A DNA stretch of 6,628 bases from the NCBI GenBank assembly GCA_937969105.1, contig CALBUZ010000043.1:1-6628 (forward strand), in the 5' to 3' direction. This document shows positions 1 to 5,212 of this stretch, one piece after another. The position numbers and the translations under genes are program-made. Positions within the stretch are counted from its first letter, which is position 1. Each line of letters opens with the position of its first letter. The notes beneath the pieces were generated by a model. The model saw only the letters and a program-made list of their open reading frames with translations, had not been told where the DNA came from and did not search any database. The DNA is from an uncultured Collinsella sp. (lineage in GTDB: Bacteria; Actinomycetota; Coriobacteriia; Coriobacteriales; Coriobacteriaceae).

Positions 1-153
1 AGACAGTGTTACAATATAAACAGTAAGCGCCTGACCAGCTTGTTTGAAAGGAGTTATTTTATTTTCGGTCATTGATTAAAAAGCCGCCCGCCCTTCCCTA
101 TCTAAGTTTGGCGACGAAGGGGGAGGGGCGAGCTAGCCTGAAAGGATTCTACC
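1..153. other. Leader region upstream of the mobilization operon
   Basis: No complete gene is visible. On the plus strand, frame 1 is open from the window edge to a TGA at 73-75, about 24 codons (ending SYFIFGH). This could be the tail of an upstream gene, but it is too short to judge. A TACAAT hexamer at 10-15 resembles a -10 box, but its -35 would lie outside the window. AAAGGAG at 47-53 looks like a ribosome site but has no ATG or GTG at a useful distance. The promoter of the operon starting at 154 should lie here, yet I cannot place it with confidence. Confidence 0.4.
89..130. repeat. GC-rich inverted repeat before the first gene
   Basis: CGCCCTTCCC at 89-98 pairs with GGGAGGGGCG at 121-130 (ten pairs, one of them G-T), around a loop of 22 bases. 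It ends ten bases before the ribosome site of the HTH gene. It could be a leader hairpin, the terminator of an upstream gene (no T-run follows) or a protein-binding site. The purine/pyrimidine skew of the arms means chance is possible. Confidence 0.35.
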
Positions 154-408
154 ATGATTGTAGAGCCTGAACCGTACGCTGCCGTACAAGCATCAACTGC
201 GGTTTCTTCTGATTCCAACTTGGGCCGCGAGCGCCTTCTTGGCATCGCTGAAGTGTGCAAGATAACCGGCTTGAGTCCGGTTACGGCCTCGAAGATGATG
301 AAGGAGAGCGGGCGCGCGATTGCGTTGCACCGCCGCATTTACATCCTTGAATCGAGCTTCTTTGCATACCTCCATGAATTGGAGGCGAGCGAACCGTGCC
401 GGCTTTAA
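154..408 (+). CDS. Small excisionase/MerR-like helix-turn-helix protein
   Basis: An 84-residue protein whose last two thirds (about residues 28-75) fit the HTH_17/excisionase-type winged helix-turn-helix pattern. It shows LLGIAEVCKITGLSPVTASKMM as helix-turn-helix (split here as LLGIAEVCKITG and LSPVTASKMM), then a basic wing ALHRRIYIL and a closing helix FFAYLHEL. Residues 1-27 look disordered. Start: ATG at 154, with AAAGGA at 141-146 seven bases upstream. Its last 13 bases overlap the next gene. Family knowledge: such small proteins act as excision directionality factors or as local repressors in plasmids and integrative elements. Being first in a mobilization operon, it may control that operon or help excise the element. 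No integrase is in view, so the excision role is inference. Confidence 0.75.
   Translation: MIVEPEPYAAVQASTAVSSDSNLGRERLLGIAEVCKITGLSPVTASKMMKESGRAIALHRRIYILESSFFAYLHELEASEPCRL
381..385 (+). promoter_or_regulatory. Ribosome binding site fixing a GTG start
   Basis: GGAGG lies ten bases before GTG at 396, inside the end of the HTH gene. The in-frame ATG at 414 would be 28 bases away and has no site of its own, so GTG 396 is favoured, with translation coupled to the upstream gene. Confidence 0.6.
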
Positions 409-1262
409 ATCCCATGAGCGTCGGCCTCGACGAGACCGCCTTGCGTATCTTAAAGAATAGGCCGCTTGGGCATATCGAACACGGTGCGCTGGATACTATC
501 CTCGGAGGTCTTCGTCAATACCTGTGCATCGTCCCCGGCGGACCCGGTACGGGTAAAACAACGTTTATGCAGCAAATCGCCGACGGATGGGCCATTGCTG
601 GCCATCCGGTGGTCATCTTTGAGGGCGAGCTCGGGCGAGACAGCATGCTCGCGAAGAGCCTCACCCGCATCTCGGGCGGCGAGCTCACGCACGATGATAT
701 GAACGGCGATGGCATGTCTGAGGACAAACGCGGGCTCTTCGAGAAGGTTCTCGACATTTACGCCCGCAGCATCGCCGAGCGAATGTATATCATTCCTGGT
801 GAAATTAAATATGCCGGGATGCGAAAGGCAATCGAAGAGGTTGCCGATAAACATGGCGAACCGCCACTGGTTATTGTTGATTACGCGCAAATCGTCTCTT
901 TGCCGCAGGAACTGCGCATTGCCGACGAGCGTATCGGCCTCAAGCTCGTCGCTTCCGAGCTCCGCCGAATCGTGGATGAGGCCCATTGTCCGCTCTTCGC
1001 TATCTCATCAATTAACCGCGTTAATTACGACAAGCAGACCACCGGGCTTCAGGCGATAGGCGGGTGCAACATGTTCGAGTATTCGGCAGATCTCGTTATG
1101 TCGCTTTCTATTAAGGGCGATAAGCCCGAAGAGCGTAATGCCAATATGTTGCTTAAAAAACGGCCCGTCATTGCTTCAATCACAAAGAACCGTTACGGTT
1201 CCTGCGGTATTGTCGAGTTTGAGTTCAACGCACCAGCAGCGATGTTTACCGAAATCGGCTAA
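396..1262 (+). CDS. DnaB-like RecA-fold helicase/ATPase
   Basis: A 288-residue protein matching the C-terminal RecA-like motor domain of the DnaB replicative helicase family. Visible motifs: GALDTILGGL (residues 30-39), the usual lead-in; Walker A GGPGTGKT at 48-55; GEL near 77-79, where DnaB has its SLEM-type motif; Walker B LVIVDYAQI at 158-166; ISSINR at 203-208, matching the DnaB LSQLNR motif; and TKNRYG near the C-terminus, matching KNRNG. The DnaB N-terminal collar domain is absent: only about 30 residues precede the motor. The GTG start at 396 is chosen for its GGAGG. Family members hydrolyse ATP to move on DNA, usually as hexamers. In this operon it may help replicate the mobile element or process transferred DNA, which is inference. 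No primase or Rep gene is seen. A non-helicase, RadA- or RepA-like ATPase role cannot be excluded. Confidence 0.8.
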   Translation: MPALNPMSVGLDETALRILKNRPLGHIEHGALDTILGGLRQYLCIVPGGPGTGKTTFMQQIADGWAIAGHPVVIFEGELGRDSMLAKSLTRISGGELTHDDMNGDGMSEDKRGLFEKVLDIYARSIAERMYIIPGEIKYAGMRKAIEEVADKHGEPPLVIVDYAQIVSLPQELRIADERIGLKLVASELRRIVDEAHCPLFAISSINRVNYDKQTTGLQAIGGCNMFEYSADLVMSLSIKGDKPEERNANMLLKKRPVIASITKNRYGSCGIVEFEFNAPAAMFTEIG

Positions 1263-1264
1263 TT

Positions 1265-1540
1265 ATGGAGCCCGGACCCTACATTGGTGGATACCGGGCT
1301 CCCAATCCATGCTTGTCGTCCGATGAGCTCGCGCGCGCCGAGAACAGGGATCTTCCTCTGCTCTCGGCTGATGAGCTCATTTGGGAATGGAAGCGCCTGC
1401 TCGATGCTCTCGATATCTATAGAGAACAATGGCGACCATACCGTATATATCTCGGCAGCTTGCCGGGAGTCCCCTTCGATGTCTGGGCGAGGGTGAGGAT
1501 TGGGCGCATCGGTCAGATGCTCCAAACAATTTCAACTTAA
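1265..1540 (+). CDS. Hypothetical protein, 91 residues
   Basis: I do not recognise a family. The ATG at 1265 follows the ATPase stop codon (1260-1262) by two bases, with no clear ribosome site, so it is probably made by translational coupling. The gene ends 17 bases before the preferred mobC start. The protein is acidic in the middle and carries a repeated S-S/A-D-E-L motif at about residues 18-22 and 34-38 (the DNA repeats GATGAGCTC at 1322-1330 and 1370-1378). A likely amphipathic helix ELIWEWKRLLDALDIYRE follows at 37-54, and the C-terminal part is basic and aromatic. No membrane segment or catalytic motif is visible. The operon fit supports a real gene, perhaps an accessory factor for the ATPase or relaxosome. 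That role is only a guess from position. Confidence 0.6.
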   Translation: MEPGPYIGGYRAPNPCLSSDELARAENRDLPLLSADELIWEWKRLLDALDIYREQWRPYRIYLGSLPGVPFDVWARVRIGRIGQMLQTIST

Positions 1541-1548
1541 TAAAAGGG

Positions 1549-1572
1549 GCGGGGCCGATGCGTCGGCCCCGC
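1549..1572 (+). promoter_or_regulatory. GC hairpin over the mobC start codon
   Basis: GCGGGGCCGA (1549-1558) and TCGGCCCCGC (1563-1572) form a perfect ten-pair stem with a TGCG loop. The stem takes in the last G of the AAGGGG ribosome site and the A of the ATG at 1558, and the loop holds the TG. It could hide the mobC start unless ribosomes from the upstream gene open it. It could also be part of an oriT, which often lies next to mobC, or an internal terminator, though no T-run follows. Confidence 0.5.
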
Positions 1573-1926
1573 TCGGATTGGATGGTTATGACTTCCATGA
1601 ATACGCATATCAACGTACGGATGAGTGAGTCGCAGCGTAAGGCTATCGAGGAGAAGGCGGCGGCCATGAACATGCCGGCGTCCTCCTTCATGCGCGATGC
1701 CGCCCTGCTCTGCGGCGAGAAGCCGGTCAGGGTCGCCGACGCGGGGGAACTTGCCGGTATCAGGACTGAGTTGAAGAAGATCGGCACGAACCTCAACCAG
1801 GCGGTCCGCGCCCTCAACACCTACGGGTCCGATCCGGTCGTCCTCAATAATCTCAACCGGGCGACATCAATCGTCTCGACGGCGGTGGGCTGGGTCAACG
1901 ACCTACTCGCCCGTGCGAGAGAGTAG
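1558..1926 (+). CDS. mobC: MobC-family relaxosome accessory protein
   Basis: A 122-residue protein with the typical MobC layout. A ribbon-helix-helix-like start, INVRMSESQRKAIEEKA (residues 18-34), is followed by a helix ending SSFMRDAALL (42-51). Then comes the signature segment ELKKIGTNLNQAVRALN (71-87) and a C-terminal helix. Family knowledge: MobC proteins bind oriT DNA and help the relaxase open and nick it. Its place just before coupling protein and relaxase genes supports this. Start: ATG 1558 has AAGGGG at 1544-1549, eight bases away. ATGs at 1582, 1588 and 1597 are in frame, nearer the conserved domain, but lack good sites. The open frame reaches back to 1429, but that would overlap the upstream gene by over 100 bases. 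Its TAG at 1924-1926 directly abuts a possible GTG start of the next gene. Confidence 0.85.
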   Translation: MRRPRSDWMVMTSMNTHINVRMSESQRKAIEEKAAAMNMPASSFMRDAALLCGEKPVRVADAGELAGIRTELKKIGTNLNQAVRALNTYGSDPVVLNNLNRATSIVSTAVGWVNDLLARARE

Positions 1927-1938
1927 GTGGTTCTCGTG

Positions 1939-1944
1939 AAGGAG
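1939..1944 (+). promoter_or_regulatory. Ribosome binding site of the coupling-protein gene
   Basis: AAGGAG lies nine bases before ATG 1954. This favours ATG 1954 over GTG 1927 (which abuts the mobC stop and would add nine residues, MVLVKEKLV) and GTG 1936. Confidence 0.6.
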
Positions 1945-1953
1945 AAGCTGGTC

Positions 1954-3840
1954 ATGGCGCTGGTTTTCGCAGCGCTGCTTACCGCGGGGTTTGCGCCACT
2001 TATCGCCATTCCCCTCGATTGCATGATCCTCGGATTTCCAATCGAGCTGAGCTCGATCGGATTCACCCTGAGCGTGGATAACACCATTTGGTGGTGGATT
2101 AACGTGGGGCCTCATTGCGTCCCTGGCTGCCTCGCCTCGTTCGCGCTGTTCCTGTCGGTATTCGTGCTCATGCAGCTATCGGCTTCCTCGAAGGAGCGAG
2201 CCGCCGACGGAGGTGTACTTGGGGAGGCGCGGGTGAAAACGGGGCCGGAGACCATCCGGGGCTCGGAGATTTGGGACGGGCACGGACAGCCGAAAAGCAG
2301 AGGATTCGTGTACGGGTTTGAGAAGACGCTGTTCGGCTCCAAGTATCTGTTCGAACCGAGGCGGCACATGTTCCTCGACGGCTCAACGGGTGCCGGAAAA
2401 TCAAGATCGCTGCTGATCCCGACAATTGATCTGCTGACGTATGGGGCGGATGACGGGGAATCGAGGCCGCAGACCATTATCGTGTCCGATGTGAAGAGTG
2501 AGCTCATCGAGTTGACGGGCGACGAGCTGGAGCGTCGCGGGTACCGGGTGCTTCTGCTGGACGCCCAGCATCCCGAGAAGAGCGACACGTTCAATCCACT
2601 GGAAATGGTCGATAGGCTCGCGAACGGGGGGAATCTGCCGGGGGCTGAGCAGGCCGCGGATGCCGTCGCCCGTACGCTCATCGCCGGGGAGGGCGATGCG
2701 AAGGCGAGCCACTGGACGGAATCCGCGCGGTCGCTGCTCGCCGCGACGATCCTTCTGGTCGTGCTGGACGAGGGCTGCCCGCGGGGCTGCAAGCACCTCG
2801 CGACGGTCTACCACATCATGTGCCTGGGGACGGAGGGGGCCGGCGAGGATCCGTGTGAGCCGCTGAAGGGCCTGTTCCGTTCCCTGCCGCAGGGGCATCC
2901 GGCCCGCTCGCGTGCCTCACAGTTCATCTCGAGCGGCGGCAACGAGCTGAGGAGCATCGTTTCCACGCTAAAGGTCAACCTGAGGATCTACGCTTCGGCG
3001 CCGATTGCGCGAATGGTCTCGGGCGATGATATCGATCCGAGTAGAATCCTGAGCGAGAAGACCGCGCTGTTCCTCCACGTGATGGACGAGGGCTCCCCCT
3101 ACAACGCGATCGCGGCGGTCCTGTTCGAGCAGCTCTACGCTGCCGTGTATTCCATCGCGGACGCAGCTGGTGGAAAGCTGCCGCGGCCGGTGTCCATCCT
3201 CGGCGACGAATGGGGGAACCTGCCGAAGGTCGAGTGCCTGCCTAGCCTTCTCAGCCTTGGGCGCTCGTACGACCTGTTCTGGATGGGCGCAGTCCAGAAC
3301 ATCTCTCAGCTGAACAAGTACGGCGAGCGCGACGGACGGAAGAAGATCCTGGCAAACTGCGGCGTCAAGGTCGCCATGAAACTGGGCGAGGCCGAGGACC
3401 GCCAGTATTTCACCGAGCTAGTCGGGAAGACGACGCGGCACACCATGGGAACCAGCTCGAGCAGGGGGCCTTCGGGCGGTACGGGGTCGACATCCTACAG
3501 CGAGCACGCCGACGACCTGATTCATCCTTGGGAGTGGACGGAGATGTCCCCCGACAAGGACGGCGTCATCGTGGTGAAGACCGCGGAGAACGGCGTGGGC
3601 AGGGAACATGCGGGGTGCTTCCGGGCCCCTGTCTGCGATTGCACGCGGATGCCGACGAAGGAGCACTTCGATCTGGGGACGCGCGAGCACGAGGCGGCCA
3701 AGAGGATGGAATACCAGGCCAGGCTGATATCAAGGCAAATGGGTCGGGAGGACGGCGTCGATCTCTGGACTCCCGAATTCGAGGAAGAGGCCGCGGAGCC
3801 GCCTGTTGCCGACGGATGGTCCGGCCTCTTCGTCGACTGA
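1954..3840 (+). CDS. VirD4/TraG-type type IV coupling protein
   Basis: A 628-residue inner-membrane ATPase that recruits relaxase-bound DNA and passes it to a type IV secretion channel. Two N-terminal membrane segments are visible, at about residues 2-28 and 55-75. Then come Walker A GSTGAGKS at 143-150, the TraG-family strand IIVSDVKSELIELTG (175-189; usually DPKGEL), and TFNPLE. The Walker B region VSILGDEWGNLP has D418 and E419, where the family usually reads LDEFGNIP. A Gly/Ser-rich low-complexity stretch follows at about 501-517, then an acidic C-terminal tail (EFEEEAAEP), a common place for substrate contact. Length is normal for the family. It sits between mobC and the relaxase gene, with 26 bases to the latter. 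A coupling protein with no channel genes in view suggests the rest lies outside the window or that a helper supplies the channel. Confidence 0.9.
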   Translation: MALVFAALLTAGFAPLIAIPLDCMILGFPIELSSIGFTLSVDNTIWWWINVGPHCVPGCLASFALFLSVFVLMQLSASSKERAADGGVLGEARVKTGPETIRGSEIWDGHGQPKSRGFVYGFEKTLFGSKYLFEPRRHMFLDGSTGAGKSRSLLIPTIDLLTYGADDGESRPQTIIVSDVKSELIELTGDELERRGYRVLLLDAQHPEKSDTFNPLEMVDRLANGGNLPGAEQAADAVARTLIAGEGDAKASHWTESARSLLAATILLVVLDEGCPRGCKHLATVYHIMCLGTEGAGEDPCEPLKGLFRSLPQGHPARSRASQFISSGGNELRSIVSTLKVNLRIYASAPIARMVSGDDIDPSRILSEKTALFLHVMDEGSPYNAIAAVLFEQLYAAVYSIADAAGGKLPRPVSILGDEWGNLPKVECLPSLLSLGRSYDLFWMGAVQNISQLNKYGERDGRKKILANCGVKVAMKLGEAEDRQYFTELVGKTTRHTMGTSSSRGPSGGTGSTSYSEHADDLIHPWEWTEMSPDKDGVIVVKTAENGVGREHAGCFRAPVCDCTRMPTKEHFDLGTREHEAAKRMEYQARLISRQMGREDGVDLWTPEFEEEAAEPPVADGWSGLFVD

Positions 3841-3852
3841 CGGCGGTTTTTG

Positions 3853-3859
3853 AAGGGAG
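3853..3859 (+). promoter_or_regulatory. Ribosome binding site deciding the relaxase start
   Basis: AAGGGAG is seven bases before ATG 3867. The frame is open back to 3528, but that stretch lies inside the coupling-protein gene and reads like a shadow (Arg/Gly-rich, no motifs). ATG 3867 is therefore the start. Confidence 0.75.
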
Positions 3860-3866
3860 TTGGAAA

Positions 3867-4802
3867 ATGACCGCAATCAAGCAGGCGAGCGTCATGAGCG
3901 GGGAGCACCTCCAAAACCTCAAGCGGTATTTCGATTGGGACAGGGAGAAAGTCCTGGACCACGATACCCAGCACATCATCGATGAGGATCGATGGTTCGA
4001 GGAAATGGACGCCACCCGGGAGGCGGCCGGGCACAACCGGCCCGGGAAGCAGGGTGCAAGGTGCACGTACATGCAGCATCAGGTGATCGGCTTCAACCCG
4101 GACGAGTGCTCCTGCAACGGCGGGCCGATGACGCCCTCGCGTTGCATGGAGTACGCGAGGGACTACATCGCCAAGCGCTATCCCAACCAGGAGATCGTGA
4201 TTGTGCTGCATGAGGAGAGGTGCAGGTCGGATGGATCGGCCCGATTCGCCGCTCACCTCGCCATCAATAGGACGGACCTCGAGACTGGGCGGCGTCTGAA
4301 CGACGGGCCGGCGAGGGCGGCGGCGAAATCCCGCGTGAGAACGGTGGAGGAGCTCGATACGAAGTACGGCCTGAGCCAGCTCGAAAGGGGCCTCTCGAAC
4401 TCGAAGGTGCACGCGCGCCAGCCCGGTCGCGAGGAGCGCGAGATGGCAAAGAAGGGGAGATCCGACAAATCCGAGAACGCAAGGGTCCGAGCGATTGTCG
4501 CCCAGAGGGCAGAGGAGGTCGGGAGGCTCAAGAGCTGCCCCGACCGCTTCGGAGAGTTTGCAAGGCGGTTGGAATCGGATGGGATCGAGATCGCCCGATC
4601 CAAGCGGGGGGCGCTGCAATACCGCTATCACTCGGAGTCCCTCGGCAAGACGAGGAAGATCAACGGCGCGAGGCTCGGCTACGCCGTCAACCGCTCGACC
4701 GGGCGGATTATGAGGTTCACGGCAAGGGGAATCGACCTTGCCATACGGGCCGCGTGGGAGCTGGCTCGCGAGGGTGTGGATGACGAAAGAGGCCGGGACT
4801 GA
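3867..4802 (+). CDS. Relaxase/mobilization nuclease with an altered histidine motif
   Basis: A 311-residue protein with the layout of a MOBP-like relaxase (Relaxase/Mobilisation nuclease family), which nicks oriT through a tyrosine and stays bound to the DNA 5' end. LQNLKRYF (15-22) fits motif I, with Tyr21 the likely catalytic residue. YMQHQVIGFNPDE (68-80), then P90-Y100 and EIVIVLHEE (109-117), follow the usual order. The metal motif, normally HxD...HxH, reads H115-E-E, then 12 residues, then H130 in FAAHLAIN, followed by the typical N-x-x-x-L-E-T-G-x-x-L. So the first His of the HxH pair seems to be Ala128, and the spacing is longer than usual. The C-terminal half is basic with a domain ending RLGYAVNRSTGRIMRF, as in many relaxases. 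The protein is rather short for the family. It may be a divergent active subfamily or a weakened copy. The intact frame and good ribosome site favour a working gene. Confidence 0.75.
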   Translation: MTAIKQASVMSGEHLQNLKRYFDWDREKVLDHDTQHIIDEDRWFEEMDATREAAGHNRPGKQGARCTYMQHQVIGFNPDECSCNGGPMTPSRCMEYARDYIAKRYPNQEIVIVLHEERCRSDGSARFAAHLAINRTDLETGRRLNDGPARAAAKSRVRTVEELDTKYGLSQLERGLSNSKVHARQPGREEREMAKKGRSDKSENARVRAIVAQRAEEVGRLKSCPDRFGEFARRLESDGIEIARSKRGALQYRYHSESLGKTRKINGARLGYAVNRSTGRIMRFTARGIDLAIRAAWELAREGVDDERGRD

Positions 4803-4818
4803 CTTTCATATCTGAGGT

Positions 4819-4849
4819 CCGTGCAACAGCCGGTAAGCCTGTTGCACGG
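4819..4849. repeat. Perfect 11-bp inverted repeat with GTGCAAC core
   Basis: CCGTGCAACAG (4819-4829) and CTGTTGCACGG (4839-4849) flank CCGGTAAGC. It lies 16 bases after the relaxase stop. As RNA it would be a strong hairpin but has no T-run, so a plain terminator is doubtful. As DNA it resembles an oriT or protein-binding arm pair. Confidence 0.7.
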
Positions 4850-4883
4850 TTCTGCGGGAGCGACTTTGGAGCGGTTCGCACAT

Positions 4884-4899
4884 CCCGGCTTCGGCCGGG
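4884..4899. repeat. Six-bp stem with TTCG tetraloop
   Basis: CCCGGC (4884-4889), TTCG, GCCGGG (4894-4899). A UUCG-loop hairpin is very stable in RNA, which argues that at least this part of the region may act as a transcript. Confidence 0.6.
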
Positions 4900-4900
4900 C

Positions 4901-4931
4901 AAGATATTCCGTTGCACGGAATACATATCTT
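4901..4931. repeat. Interrupted inverted repeat with AAGATAT ends
   Basis: ATTCCGT (4906-4912) and ACGGAAT (4916-4922) pair around TGC. The outer arms AAGATAT (4901-4907) and ATATCTT (4925-4931) also match once two to four extra bases on the right are allowed. The core again contains GTTGCAC (4911-4917). It is AT-rich within GC-rich DNA, as at sites that must melt or be cut. Confidence 0.6.
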
Positions 4932-4997
4932 GCATGCCCCGAGAAGCGTAGGCCGAATCGACCGGAGTGCAACGGGACAGGTGAGCGGAGGCGCAGT

Positions 4998-5020
4998 GAT
5001 GGCGACCCAGGGGAGCCATC
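4998..5020. repeat. Six-bp inverted repeat
   Basis: GATGGC (4998-5003) and GCCATC (5015-5020) flank 11 bases. It is short and matters mainly as one of a row of stems. Confidence 0.4.
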
Positions 5021-5041
5021 GAACGGAGCCGGAGCGAGAGC

Positions 5042-5066
5042 CGGCGGGGCGTGACACGGCGGGGCG
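5042..5066. repeat. Tandem CGGCGGGGCG direct repeat
   Basis: CGGCGGGGCG occurs at 5042-5051 and 5057-5066, 15 bases apart. Just before it GAGCCGG is also doubled (5026-5032, 5038-5044). Iteron-like spacing is possible, but two copies are few. Confidence 0.4.
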
Positions 5067-5104
5067 ATCGCGAGTTGAAGCCGAGTGATTGTCCCGCCGT
5101 TCAC
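5051..5104. repeat. Long inverted repeat, 12-bp arms with one bulge
   Basis: GTGACACGGCGGG (5051-5063) pairs with CCCGCCGTTCAC (5093-5104), leaving one bulged C on the left arm. The 29-base interior includes the palindrome GCGATCGC. This is the longest stem in the region. Confidence 0.55.
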
Positions 5105-5129
5105 GGCCCGCCGGCGGCGGCCCGGGGTT

Positions 5130-5151
5130 CCAAGGGGACTCGTCCCTTTGG
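5130..5151. repeat. Nine-bp stem with CTCG loop
   Basis: CCAAGGGGA (5130-5138), CTCG, TCCCTTTGG (5143-5151), with one G-T pair. Confidence 0.5.
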
Positions 5152-5163
5152 CGCGAAGGGGTC

Positions 5164-5187
5164 CGGGGATGGCGCGAGACATCCCCG
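5164..5187. repeat. Perfect eight-bp inverted repeat
   Basis: CGGGGATG (5164-5171) and CATCCCCG (5180-5187) flank GCGCGAGA. With the previous stem it forms a closely spaced hairpin pair about 25 bases before the IS21 end. Confidence 0.5.
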
Positions 5188-5212
5188 TGAAACGCCGCGA
5201 CGGGCACGCCCC

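Larger units (their letters stand above)
4803..5212. other. Gene-free, hairpin-rich region after the relaxase gene
   Basis: About 410 bases hold no convincing gene. A 77-codon open frame at 4821-5054 has Arg/Gly/Pro-rich shadow-like content and no ribosome site. The region instead carries at least seven inverted repeats in a row (4819-4849, 4884-4899, 4901-4931, 4998-5020, 5051-5104, 5130-5151, 5164-5187) and four GTGCAAC words. Possible roles are origin of transfer, element end with recombination sites, plasmid replication control, or a structured RNA. The IS21 remnant starts at its right edge and may have cut it short. Confidence 0.6.

Noticed and set aside
10..15. TACAAT as a -10 promoter box
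   Set aside because: The matching -35 would be outside the window, so it cannot be tested here.
1429..1557. Upstream extension of the mobC frame
   Set aside because: It overlaps the 91-residue gene by 112 bases and adds no conserved sequence. ATG 1558 has its own AAGGGG.
3528..3866. Upstream extension of the relaxase frame
   Set aside because: It overlaps the coupling-protein gene and reads as a basic shadow. ATG 3867 has a good ribosome site.
4821..5054. 77-codon open frame in the hairpin region
   Set aside because: No ribosome site, shadow-like composition, and it crosses several inverted repeats.
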